Below, piece after piece: positions 1 to 6,823 of a stretch of 18,977 bases of DNA (its first letter is position 1; each line of letters begins with the position of its first letter). The notes below the pieces were generated by a model that was given only the letters and a program-made list of their open reading frames with translations, was not told the DNA's origin and searched no databases. The position numbers and the translations under genes are program-made. Source of the stretch: an uncultured Clostridia bacterium (GTDB taxonomy: Bacteria; Bacillota; Clostridia; TANB77; CAG-508); contig CANRBO010000007.1 of the NCBI GenBank assembly GCA_947628885.1, positions 1 through 18,977 on the forward strand, in the 5' to 3' direction.

Positions 1-119
1 TGATTTACTGGATTATATCCTTTTTCATCAAGTGCCTTATACACTTCTCTTAGTACTTCTTTGTATTTTATACTATCTATAACAGTAACTATTTTTTCGT
101 TAACGTTTGCAATCTTTGA
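1..119 (-). pseudogene. IreB-like (UPF0297/DUF965) gene, 5' portion, start codon unclear, runs off left edge
   Basis: Reading leftwards on the minus strand, the frame contains VLREVYKALDEKGYNPVNQ, which closely matches the conserved N-terminal half of IreB, a small phosphoprotein regulated by the IreK/PrkC kinase system in Firmicutes. The rest lies outside the window. The N-terminal portion KIVTVID also aligns with the family, so little seems lost. No ATG, GTG or TTG exists in this frame: an in-frame TAG at 126-128 lies inside the adjacent hairpin. The only plausible initiator is an ATT at 111-113, without an obvious ribosome site. In many Firmicutes ireB follows alaS; here the upstream gene on this strand is a prepilin-like gene, so the copy may be a truncated remnant. 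Family assignment is fairly sure; pseudogene status is inference. Confidence 0.55.
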
Positions 120-120
120 T

Positions 121-159
121 AAAAGCTACTATTTTAGATTTATTAAAATAGTAGCTTTT
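121..159 (-). terminator. Strong hairpin, probable terminator of the prepilin-like gene
   Basis: Arms 121-136 and 144-159 form a perfect 16-bp stem with a 7-nt loop. T-runs follow on both strands (TTTTT on plus, TTTT on minus), so it may work in both directions. On the minus strand it lies about 200 nt after the prepilin-like stop codon and directly before the IreB-like reading frame. The stretch 160-365 is very AT-rich and carries one copy of a dispersed 22-bp repeat but no gene. Confidence 0.7.
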
Positions 160-210
160 TATAAATATTTTATAAATTTTTATATACTTTGAAATCATTA
201 CTTTGAAATT

Positions 211-232
211 ACATTTACTTTTTCACTTGACG
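211..232. repeat. Dispersed 22-bp intergenic repeat, copy A
   Basis: The 22 bp at 211-232 (core CATTTACTTTTTCACTTGAC) recur with 2-3 differences at 17308-17329 and 17375-17395, at the other end of the window. All three lie downstream of minus-strand genes. Around copy A there are also three short ACTTTGAAA direct repeats. Function unknown. Confidence 0.5.
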
Positions 233-365
233 CATTACTTTGAAAGTTTACTTCTAATTATCATTTTTATCATTTCTTCATCTTTCACAATTTTATAGAT
301 AAATTACATTTACCTTACAAAATTGTATTTAAGCTCTCTCTTTCCTAAATTATGTCAAACGAATT

Positions 366-1527
366 TTAATATGAAATAATTGTATGTGGATTTTCTTCTG
401 TTCCTTCTTGTATACTTAATTTAGCATTAGCTGACAACGTTACTATTGGACGTAAACGTGATGAGCATGCATTTGGATACCCATCTGTATACATACCATA
501 ACTACTAATTAAACTATAATGATAAAGACTCTTTTCACAAAATCTTATTCCCCAGTATCCATAATGTCCTGCTTCGTCATAACAAAGTGCAAAACGAGAT
601 GCTACATAATATGATAATTCCGGAGATAATAATACTTTAACCGTTTCTTCTTTAATATTTTCATTATTTATTGGAAGACCGTAATATGTTTGGGTTACAG
701 TTATTTTTTCATCAGCGCTACTCTTGCCTTCATTTTCACTTAAGCTTGCCAATTCATCATCATTTAACTTATATATACTATCACTTAAACCTAATCCATT
801 ACTTTTTGCAATATCAGTATCTATTCCGCTCCCTACTTCATATTTATATAATGTAGGATAACCTAAGCTGCTAATTCCATTATATGTTTTTGATTCTCCA
901 TATTTAGTAGTATACGTAACAGTACTATCTCTAACTGATTTACCCTTTTCAGTTAACCAATTTTCAATATCTTCAACTTTTACACTTCTAGCTATTATGT
1001 TTGCACTTTCTCTACTATACAATTTTGCACATATATCATTTAATACATCTACTCCATAAGTATATCCTGTTATACCTTTAAGAGTAACCATTGATTGGGT
1101 TGGTTTTCCAATTAAATCTATCTCTCCATTGTGTATTCTTAATACTTGATATTGTAGTTCTTCTTGATTAATATCCCCATTTTCATAGCCAGTTTTATCT
1201 ACTCCTAAATTATCCTTGCTATAGACTTTTTGTCCTTCAGGTTCATATACTACATAATCCCCTATTTTTAGTTTATTTCTCTGTTCTTTTATTTCAAATT
1301 CTTCCATGCCGTTCTCAATATCTAGCAAAGTATTTTCTTCTTCTTGTTGTGCTGCCTGATATTTTTCTGCCGCCTTTTTTGCCTGATTAATCAATCCATT
1401 ATCCCCTAATACTGCATTTAATGCTACCCCTGCTAAAATGAGCATTATGATTATTGTTACTACCAACGCCACAAGCGTAATTCCGTTGTTGTTTCTTTTC
1501 TTTTTCTACCTTTTGCAAATTCTTCAT
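366..1527 (-). pseudogene. Clostridial prepilin-like surface protein with apparent frameshift in leader
   Basis: The main open frame (stop side 366, open to the in-frame TAG at 1506-1508) reads N-N-N then GITLVALVVTIIIMLILAG: a class III prepilin-like leader with a hydrophobic helix, then an amphipathic helix and a large soluble domain ending in RLRPIVTLSANAKL. A perfect ATG with AAGGAG upstream lies at 1525-1527 but in the other frame, giving M-K-N-L-Q-K-V-E-K-E-K. One extra A in the A-rich stretch 1491-1508 separates this natural basic leader from the GITLVAL segment. The mature protein would have Ala, not Glu, at position 5, as is common in this clostridial family. No SD precedes the in-frame GTG at 1470-1472. 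It could be a pseudogene, a phase-variable gene or an assembly error. The role of the C-terminal domain is unknown; export to the cell surface is expected. Confidence 0.6.
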
Positions 1528-1625
1528 CTTCTTATTTCTCCTTTGTTTTTTATAATTTGCTTATTTTCTTTTACAATTATTATCATTTTTCGTCCGCTTT
1601 ATACGCATATTTTTTATACATTTTT

Positions 1626-1654
1626 ATTCTATATTAATTTTATTTTAAAGTCAA
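1626..1654 (-). promoter_or_regulatory. Promoter for the prepilin-like gene
   Basis: On the minus strand TTGACT (1649-1654) and TAGAAT (1626-1631) are separated by exactly 17 nt. Transcription would begin near 1619 and leave a leader of about 90 nt before the ATG at 1525-1527, supporting that ATG as the original start. Confidence 0.6.
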
Positions 1655-1733
1655 TAGTGAATTCATTATATATTCATAATTGACCATATTTTTATTTGTT
1701 TCATTGTTATAGAATAAGAAAGAGGTGAAAAAA

Positions 1734-1946
1734 ATGGCTGAATTTATAATAAAGAGTAGAAAAAGAAAAGATTACACTCAATTTACTGCTAGAATAGAAA
1801 CAGATATACTAGAAAATATTAAAAAGATAGTAAAAGATAATAATTTAATTTCTATTAATGAATTTATTAATGATTGTTTGAAATTTGCTATTGATAATTT
1901 GAAAATTACTAATGATGAAGATAATGACTTGAAAAAATCAGGTTAA
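1734..1946 (+). CDS. Small ribbon-helix-helix-like protein
   Basis: A 70-residue protein. I start it at ATG 1734 because AGAGGTG lies 7-8 nt upstream; an upstream GTG at 1725 is part of that ribosome site. The segment TQFTARIETDILENIKKI (about residues 15-32), followed by a second helix SINEFINDCLKFAIDNL, has the strand-helix-helix pattern of Arc/MetJ/CopG-type DNA-binding proteins, and S-I-N-E-F-I-N resembles the usual start of the second helix. The basic N-terminus (KSRKRK) and acidic tail fit a small DNA-binding dimer. No antitoxin partner lies next to it. It sits about 600 nt upstream of the T4SS operon on the same strand and could regulate it; that is inference. The fold is moderately certain, the target unknown. 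Confidence 0.6.
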   Translation: MAEFIIKSRKRKDYTQFTARIETDILENIKKIVKDNNLISINEFINDCLKFAIDNLKITNDEDNDLKKSG

Positions 1947-1972
1947 TTTATTTTTATAAATATTACATATTA

Positions 1973-2017
1973 AAAAAATATTGACAAAATATGTTTTATA
2001 TCTTGTCAATATTTTTT
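1973..2017. terminator. Bidirectional terminator
   Basis: Arms 1973-1987 and 2003-2017 are perfectly complementary over 15 bp, with A-runs on one side and T-runs on the other, so a U-tract follows in both directions. It serves the ribbon-helix-helix gene on plus and the redox-disulfide gene on minus, whose stop begins 2 nt beyond it. Confidence 0.85.
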
Positions 2018-2018
2018 A

Positions 2019-2207
2019 TTATTCTTCATTGATTTTTTCTATTACTTCTTCTACATCAATCCCATGAACCATGCAAGCTTCTTCGATTGTTTCTTTTTGT
2101 GATGCTGGACATCCAATGCAATGCATACCTGCTTCTAGTAATATATCAACCTTTTCAGGAGCCATTTCTAGTAATTCTCCTATTTTTGTATCTTTATCAA
2201 TTTTCAT
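2019..2207 (-). CDS. DUF1858-type hybrid-cluster-associated redox disulfide protein
   Basis: A 62-residue protein matching the small family of redox-disulfide proteins often found near hybrid-cluster proteins or sulfur metabolism genes: an N-terminal DKDTKIGELLEMAPE helix region, then GMHCIGCPASQKETIEEAC and a final HGID helix. Cys30 and Cys33 form the C-x2-C motif typical of the family; Cys45 is additional. The exact biochemical role is not known. Length is typical. ATG 2207 is preceded by AAAGGAA at a reasonable distance. It stands alone with a terminator directly after it. A 10-bp inverted repeat lies in its leader (2251-2276). Confidence 0.8.
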   Translation of the reverse strand: MKIDKDTKIGELLEMAPEKVDILLEAGMHCIGCPASQKETIEEACMVHGIDVEEVIEKINEE

Positions 2208-2250
2208 AATATTTAATTCCTTTCTTTCCTGTATTTTACAGGCATTTTCT

Positions 2251-2276
2251 TTATTGTAATTTACATATTACAATAA
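2251..2276. promoter_or_regulatory. 10-bp inverted repeat, possible operator
   Basis: TTATTGTAAT (2251-2260) and ATTACAATAA (2267-2276) are perfect inverted repeats around TTACAT. The site lies between the redox-disulfide gene (minus) and the T4SS operon promoter (plus, -35 at 2314), so it could be an operator for either. No regulator can be assigned from sequence alone. Confidence 0.4.
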
Positions 2277-2313
2277 TTTCTTAAATATTTTATCACTTTT
2301 TTTCAAAAAAGTA

Positions 2314-2342
2314 TAGACATTTTAAAAATTTTGTTATATAAT
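2314..2342 (+). promoter_or_regulatory. Promoter of the T4SS plus-strand operon
   Basis: TAGACA (2314-2319), a 17-nt spacer and a perfect TATAAT (2337-2342). Transcription should start near 2349, leaving about 20 nt before the first proposed start (ATT at 2369). Confidence 0.6.
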
Positions 2343-2368
2343 GCCAAATATTGGAAGAGGTGGTTTTT

Positions 2369-2518
2369 ATTTTTACTTTACTTGATTTATTTTTCATTAA
2401 TCTAATTATAAACTGTTTTATATGTTTTTATTCCTTATATAATTGGGTTCAAATTGTGTTTTTCCATAATTTGCAAGGTACCAAATTAAAATTAAAAATG
2501 AAAAAGGAGGATTCATAA
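2369..2518 (+). CDS. Small membrane ORF heading the T4SS operon, possible ATT start
   Basis: An open frame of 49 residues. Residues 1-32 are strongly hydrophobic (F-T-L-L-D-L-F-F-I-N-L-I-I), followed by a basic tail (TKLKLKMKKED), as expected for a one-segment membrane protein with the tail inside. AGAGGTGG ends 5 nt before ATT 2369; the only canonical in-frame starts, TTG 2351 and GTG 2360, lie at the transcript's 5' end or inside that ribosome site. The stop at 2516-2518 is 1 nt before the proposed start of the coupling-protein gene, whose AAAGGAGG lies within this ORF, implying translational coupling. No homology recognised. It may be a real T4SS accessory membrane peptide or a leader ORF that tunes coupling-protein synthesis. 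Confidence 0.4.
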   Translation: MFTLLDLFFINLIINCFICFYSLYNWVQIVFFHNLQGTKLKLKMKKEDS

Positions 2519-2519
2519 T

Positions 2520-4175
2520 ATTTATTTATTATTATTAATTTTTGCATTTATAATATTGATTTTAGAATTTCTTTTGTATAGACCTATTCTTTTATCTGAT
2601 AGTTTAAGTTTATATAGTAATTTTAAAATATTTAATTTTTTAATTGAAGATGAAGCTTTATGGAATATAACTAAAGTTGTTTTTATTGTGACATCTATAT
2701 TTTCATCATTTATTTTACTAAGATTTATTTACGCTTTATTTAGATTTAAAAATAAAGACAATAATAAAACGAAAGTCCCTGCATTTGGTGTTTTAATAGG
2801 TGTTAATGAAAACAATGAGAAAGTGTATATTTCTGAAAAAGGTTTATATCAAAATATTTTAGTAACAGGAACCATAGGCTCTGGTAAAACTTCGTCTGCC
2901 TTATATCCTTTTACTAAGCAACTCATGAATTATAATCATGATAATGATAAAAAATTAAGTTTTTTAATTTTAGATGTTAAAGGAAACTATTATTCAAAAG
3001 TTATTGATTTTGCGAAGGAATTCAATCGAATAAATGACTTAATTATTATAGAGCTTGGCGGTGAATATACCTATAATCCTCTTGATAAGCCTAATCTCAA
3101 GGCTTCTGTACTTGCAAATAGATTAAAGGAGATCTTAATGTTATTTTCTCCTAATAATTCGGAATCGTACTGGCTTGATAAATCCGAACAAATTTTGGAA
3201 GCGTGCATCAAATTTTGTAGAGTATATAACTACGGTTATGTTACTTTTGAAGAGATTCACAAGTTAGTGACAGATAAAAGTTATTATGAGGAAAAAGTGT
3301 CGTGTTGCAGGTCGATATTTTTATCTAATACACTTTCACAAGAAGATGTCTTTAATCTATATTCTGCTATTTCGACATTAGAAAAAGATTATTTTGCTTT
3401 AGATAGCAGAACATACAATATTTTAAAATCTGAAATAACTAGAATTACGAATTGTTTTGTTTCTAGTTTGGACATTAAAAATACATTTTGTCCTTCTAAA
3501 CAAAATGAGAGTTTTAATGGTTTTGAGGATGTTATTAAAAATGGAAAAATCGTGGTTTTAAATATGAACATTGCTACATATAAGAATTTGTCCAAAATTA
3601 TTGCTGCTTATTTAAAACTAGATTATCAAACAGATATATTGAAACAATTATCAAATGGAAACAAAAACATAAAATCGTCTGTTTTTATCTCAGACGAATA
3701 TCAAGAATATGTCACCTCTTCTGATGCTTCTTTTTTCTCTCAGAGCAGAGAATCAAAATGCATTAATATTGTTGCGACTCAGAGTTATACATCTATTCTG
3801 AATACACTTAACAATCAATATTCTACTAAAGTAATTATTCAAAATTTAGTGAACAAATTGTGGTTCAGATGTGATGATGTATTTACAATTGAAGATATTC
3901 AAAAACAAATTGGTAAACAAGAGAAAGAGCGAATCTCTAAAACAATTTCTGAAAATTCTAAGGAAAGTATTTATAATCATTTTGCGAAAAATTTTATTTC
4001 CGTTGATTCTAATCTTTCCGAAAGTGTTAATTCGTATACACAATTTGATTTTGAATATGATTACAAATTTTTTACACAGGAACTTTCTACTTTTAAATGT
4101 TTGGCATTTTTATCTGACGGAGATAAAATACTTAAACCTCAAAAATTAGACATGATTCCATATTTTAAAAATTAA
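2520..4175 (+). CDS. VirD4/TraG-type type IV coupling protein
   Basis: A T4SS coupling ATPase, the membrane motor that brings DNA or protein substrates to the channel. The first canonical start (TTG 2556) truncates a hydrophobic segment. Extending 12 codons to ATT 2520, 9 nt after GGAGG, restores a full first membrane segment (Y-L-L-L-L-I-F-A-F-I-I-L-I), so I use ATT. Numbered from TTG 2556, a second membrane segment is at about 38-62, Walker A GTIGSGKT at 105-112, DVKG at 140-143 (family DPKGE-like position), Walker B FISDEYQEY at 377-385 and VATQSYTS at 406-413, a typical coupling-protein motif. The all-alpha region between Walker A and B matches the family. It is followed at 18 nt by the pilin candidate, in the order coupling protein–pilin–VirB6–VirB3 known from Gram-positive conjugative elements. 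No relaxase is present nearby, so the substrate is unknown. Confidence 0.85.
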   Translation: MYLLLLIFAFIILILEFLLYRPILLSDSLSLYSNFKIFNFLIEDEALWNITKVVFIVTSIFSSFILLRFIYALFRFKNKDNNKTKVPAFGVLIGVNENNEKVYISEKGLYQNILVTGTIGSGKTSSALYPFTKQLMNYNHDNDKKLSFLILDVKGNYYSKVIDFAKEFNRINDLIIIELGGEYTYNPLDKPNLKASVLANRLKEILMLFSPNNSESYWLDKSEQILEACIKFCRVYNYGYVTFEEIHKLVTDKSYYEEKVSCCRSIFLSNTLSQEDVFNLYSAISTLEKDYFALDSRTYNILKSEITRITNCFVSSLDIKNTFCPSKQNESFNGFEDVIKNGKIVVLNMNIATYKNLSKIIAAYLKLDYQTDILKQLSNGNKNIKSSVFISDEYQEYVTSSDASFFSQSRESKCINIVATQSYTSILNTLNNQYSTKVIIQNLVNKLWFRCDDVFTIEDIQKQIGKQEKERISKTISENSKESIYNHFAKNFISVDSNLSESVNSYTQFDFEYDYKFFTQELSTFKCLAFLSDGDKILKPQKLDMIPYFKN

Positions 4176-4193
4176 TATTACAAGGAGGTTAGT

Positions 4194-4520
4194 TTGTTGA
4201 AACTTTTTAAAAATTTTTGTTATATATTGTTTATTGTTATTATGATTATGTTTTGCTTAGAAAGTTGCTCTATGGCAGCTACGCCAAAGATTGTTAATAC
4301 TCTAACAAAAGCTTTTGAAAATATTGAAGATTGGTTTTTGAAACTTGCTACTCCAGCAGCAGCAGTTGCTGTGGGAGTTGGAGTTTTTATGAAAAAATTT
4401 AGTTTTGGTGATGAGGAAAAAATTAGAACTTCCAAGAAAATAATTAGAGGATCATTATTTTCTTATGGATTTTTGCTTGCATTAGATTTGATTTTACAAG
4501 CTATAAAATCATTGATTTAG
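4194..4520 (+). CDS. VirB2/TrbC-like small membrane protein (pilin candidate)
   Basis: A 108-residue protein starting at TTG 4194, 5 nt after AAGGAGG (a second TTG follows at 4197). Residues 5-22 form a hydrophobic signal-like segment ending near S-C-S-M-A-A, a plausible cleavage site. Two further membrane segments follow: LATPAAAVAVGVGVFM at about 51-66 and GSLFSYGFLLALDLILQAI at 86-104, linked by a charged loop (GDEEKIRTSKK). This signal-plus-two-helix layout and its place between a coupling protein and a VirB6-like gene match VirB2/TrbC-type pilins, or the small Maff2-type proteins of clostridial conjugative elements. The assignment rests on architecture and context more than on sequence identity. 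Confidence 0.6.
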   Translation: MLKLFKNFCYILFIVIMIMFCLESCSMAATPKIVNTLTKAFENIEDWFLKLATPAAAVAVGVGVFMKKFSFGDEEKIRTSKKIIRGSLFSYGFLLALDLILQAIKSLI

Positions 4521-4530
4521 AGGTGAGATA

Positions 4531-5394
4531 TTGGATCAATCAGAAATCGTTAGTATAATAATCGAAACTATAAATACTATTTTTTCCAACCTCTTTTCAT
4601 CAATAGATAATAGCATTTATACCAATCTAGATCATATTGCATTTATTGATACGGATATAATTTCCAATTCATTTTTTGAAAAGATTCTTGGTGCCAATGG
4701 CAAAAATGGCTTAATATATTTGACTGATGCGTTATTGCTTGGAATATCGGTATACTACTGTATACGTTTATTTTACTCTCATTACGCTGAATCTAATATA
4801 GAAAAACCTTTTCAGTTTTTATTTAAACTTTTATTGTTTGCAATTATAGTAAATTTTTCTTACTTTATTTTAGATCAATTTTTAAATATTAACTATCTAA
4901 TATCCGCTTCAATCCAAGAAATTGGTCAAAATGTAATTGGAAAGGAAATATCTTTTTCTGAATTAGTATCAAGCTTAAATGCAAATTTGGCTGAAGAGGA
5001 CTTGACTTTTAATTTATTTTCATTAGACGGATTGTTAAAAAGCTTTATTAGTGTGGGATTGATAAACTTACTTTTTACATATTCTCTACGATATGTTTTA
5101 GTTCAAGTTTTGATACTCTTCTCTCCTTTTGCCTTTTTAAGTTTAATAAATTCATCTACTTCTTGGATTTTCCGCTCATGGTTTAAATGCTTATTTTCTC
5201 TATTGATTTTGCAAGCATTTTTTCCACTGATTATAATGGTTATATTTTCAATTGATATTGCAAATAAGATATTATACATATCAGGAATTTATCTTTTGAC
5301 TAGAATTAATGGCTATGTTAGAGAGATGTTTGGTGGACTTAGTGTTGATTTTTCTAGTAATTTTAATTCTATGATTTCAATGCTAAAGAAATAA
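4531..5394 (+). CDS. VirB6/TrbL-like polytopic T4SS membrane protein
   Basis: A 287-residue inner-membrane protein starting at TTG 4531, 5-6 nt after GAGGTGA and 10 nt after the pilin-candidate stop. Hydrophobic segments lie at about 61-82, 96-117, 168-206 (probably two), 216-240 and 244-257, then a soluble C-terminus beginning RINGYVREMFGGLS, a feature I associate with clostridial VirB6/TrbL-like proteins. In such systems this protein forms part of the translocation channel in the membrane. Position between the pilin and VirB3-like genes agrees. Family-level confidence is good; no catalytic residues are expected. Confidence 0.7.
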   Translation: MDQSEIVSIIIETINTIFSNLFSSIDNSIYTNLDHIAFIDTDIISNSFFEKILGANGKNGLIYLTDALLLGISVYYCIRLFYSHYAESNIEKPFQFLFKLLLFAIIVNFSYFILDQFLNINYLISASIQEIGQNVIGKEISFSELVSSLNANLAEEDLTFNLFSLDGLLKSFISVGLINLLFTYSLRYVLVQVLILFSPFAFLSLINSSTSWIFRSWFKCLFSLLILQAFFPLIIMVIFSIDIANKILYISGIYLLTRINGYVREMFGGLSVDFSSNFNSMISMLKK

Positions 5395-5422
5395 AACATT
5401 TTTAATTTAAAACTATGATATT

Positions 5423-5453
5423 AGGAGGTTTTGTATAATTATTTTAATTATAC
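5423..5453 (+). promoter_or_regulatory. SD followed by a perfect hairpin directly before the VirB3-like start
   Basis: AGGAGG (5423-5428) is followed by TTTT and then GTATAATTA (5433-5441), TTT, TAATTATAC (5445-5453): a perfect 9-bp stem. The start codon TTG (5454) begins at the next base. If folded, the hairpin removes 21 nt and puts the ribosome site 4 nt from TTG or 13 nt from ATG 5463. Confidence 0.6.
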
Positions 5454-5741
5454 TTGAAATTTATGAAATATATTTTTCCAACTAATTACAATTTTAAAAA
5501 TAAAATTTTAGGAGTGCTTGATTATCCAACTGCTATATTTAATGTTGTTTACTTTTTGATTGTGTTTTCTATATTTAATTTTATATTTCACTCCATAAAT
5601 CTAAAAATTATATTTATTGTAGTTTTTTACTTTCCTATTCTATTATTTAGTATAATTGGTTTTAATCATGAAAATATTTTATATACACTTTTTTATATTA
5701 TAAAATTCTTCATGAAACCGCGAATTTATCTATACAAATAA
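5454..5741 (+). CDS. VirB3/PrgI-like T4SS membrane protein
   Basis: A 95-residue protein (or 92 from ATG 5463) with a short N-terminal segment containing P-T-N-Y-N-F-K-N-K-I-L-G, two adjacent membrane segments (about 27-45 and 50-69), and a C-terminal FFMKPRIYLYK tail. That layout, with the conserved Pro-Arg-x-Tyr end, resembles PrgI/VirB3 proteins of Gram-positive T4SS, which work with the VirB4 ATPase at the membrane. In typical elements VirB4 follows PrgI directly; here VirB4 is about 7 kb away on the opposite strand beyond gyrA. The frame is closed by a TAA inside the hairpin just upstream, so the start must be TTG 5454 or ATG 5463. Last gene of the T4SS plus operon. Confidence 0.65.
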   Translation: MKFMKYIFPTNYNFKNKILGVLDYPTAIFNVVYFLIVFSIFNFIFHSINLKIIFIVVFYFPILLFSIIGFNHENILYTLFYIIKFFMKPRIYLYK

Positions 5742-5765
5742 ACTTAGAATTTTACTCATAAATTG

Positions 5766-5807
5766 TTGTAAAAAACGACTTTTAATGATATAATTTTTTA
5801 AAATTAT
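5766..5807 (+). promoter_or_regulatory. Promoter of the dnaD–dnaI operon with overlapping palindrome
   Basis: TTGTAA (5766-5771), a 17-nt spacer and a perfect TATAAT (5789-5794). The palindrome ATAATTTT-TT-AAAATTAT (5790-5807) covers the -10 and the likely start site and could be an operator. The operon is therefore probably transcribed separately from the T4SS genes. Confidence 0.6.
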
Positions 5808-5839
5808 GATATTATATTTTGCTGAAAGGAAGGCTAAAA

Positions 5840-6796
5840 ATGAAACTTGAACAAAATGATATGTCTTTAATATTTTCTCAAACAAATATCCCTGATGTTT
5901 TTTTCACAGAATATTTGTCTTATGCAAATGGCGATTACGTTAAAGTTTACTTATATTTATTCTTTTTATCAAAATATAATAAAGATGTGAAAATAAATGA
6001 TTTATCTAAAAAGCTAGAACTTCCGCTTAAAACAATTCAAGATGCTATTAAATACTGGGAAGATAACGGATTACTAATTAGAAAGAATCAAGGATTTATA
6101 GTTACTAATTTACAAGAAATTGAACTTAATAAAGTATACAAACCTAAAATTACAATGTCTGCTACTGATATTAAAAAAGTGGCTGAAAGCAAGAGTCGTG
6201 CTACTGCTATTGATACAATTAACAACGAATTTTTTCAAGGTATTATGTCTCCTTCATGGTATGGAGATATTGAGCTTTGGTTTAAAAAATATGGTTTTGA
6301 TGAAGAAGTCATGATAGCTTTATTTAGATATTGTTTTAATAAATCTGCCTTACACCGTTCTTATATTTCTACAGTTGCAGAAGCGTGGTATAAAAATAAA
6401 ATTAAAACTTTTAGCGATTTGGATTTATATTATCAAAAGCAGGAAAAAGTTAAAACCATTTCTAACGCGATTAAGAAAAAACTTAGATTATCTCGTAATT
6501 TATCTGAGTATGAAGAGGCGTACGTAACAAAATGGAATATAACCTTTGGTTATGATATGGATATAATCGAAATTGCTTTAAAAAAGACTACTTCTAAATT
6601 TAATCCAAGTTTTGAATACCTTGATAAAATAATATCTGATTGGCACGAACATGGCTTTAAGTCTGTTGATAAAATTATGACATATATTGAGAATCAAAAA
6701 AATAAACCTGTTCAGAAAAATGAAAATACTAAAAAAACTTCAAGTTTTGCTCAAAGACCTTATACAGATTTGAATAACTTCTATAGTAATATTTAA
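5840..6796 (+). CDS. DnaD/DnaB-like primosome protein
   Basis: A replication-initiation protein of the DnaD family, which in Firmicutes helps remodel origin DNA and recruit the helicase loader. The start is ATG 5840, about 6-7 nt after AAAGGAAGG; an upstream in-frame TTG at 5819 lacks a ribosome site. In this 318-residue form, residues 50-82 form a winged-helix region (INDLSKKLELPLKTIQDAIK). Two DDBH2-type domains follow, each ending with the family's Y-x3-[IV]-x3-W motif: YISTVAEAW at 175-183 and YLDKIISDW at 260-268. The C-terminus is polar and probably flexible. It is 27 nt upstream of the helicase-loader gene, a common pairing in Clostridia, so it may be the housekeeping copy rather than an element-borne one. 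Confidence 0.85.
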   Translation: MKLEQNDMSLIFSQTNIPDVFFTEYLSYANGDYVKVYLYLFFLSKYNKDVKINDLSKKLELPLKTIQDAIKYWEDNGLLIRKNQGFIVTNLQEIELNKVYKPKITMSATDIKKVAESKSRATAIDTINNEFFQGIMSPSWYGDIELWFKKYGFDEEVMIALFRYCFNKSALHRSYISTVAEAWYKNKIKTFSDLDLYYQKQEKVKTISNAIKKKLRLSRNLSEYEEAYVTKWNITFGYDMDIIEIALKKTTSKFNPSFEYLDKIISDWHEHGFKSVDKIMTYIENQKNKPVQKNENTKKTSSFAQRPYTDLNNFYSNI

Positions 6797-6823
6797 TTAT
6801 TTTAGTTATAAGGAGGTGATTTT

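Noticed and set aside
366..900. Diversity-generating retroelement target at the C-terminus of the prepilin-like protein
   Set aside because: The C-terminal domain ends in a GIRF/RLRP-type pattern, but no reverse transcriptase and no template repeat were seen in the window.
366..1527. Component of a type IV pilus or type II secretion locus
   Set aside because: No assembly ATPase, prepilin peptidase or platform protein is adjacent, and the leader lacks the usual Glu at mature position 5.
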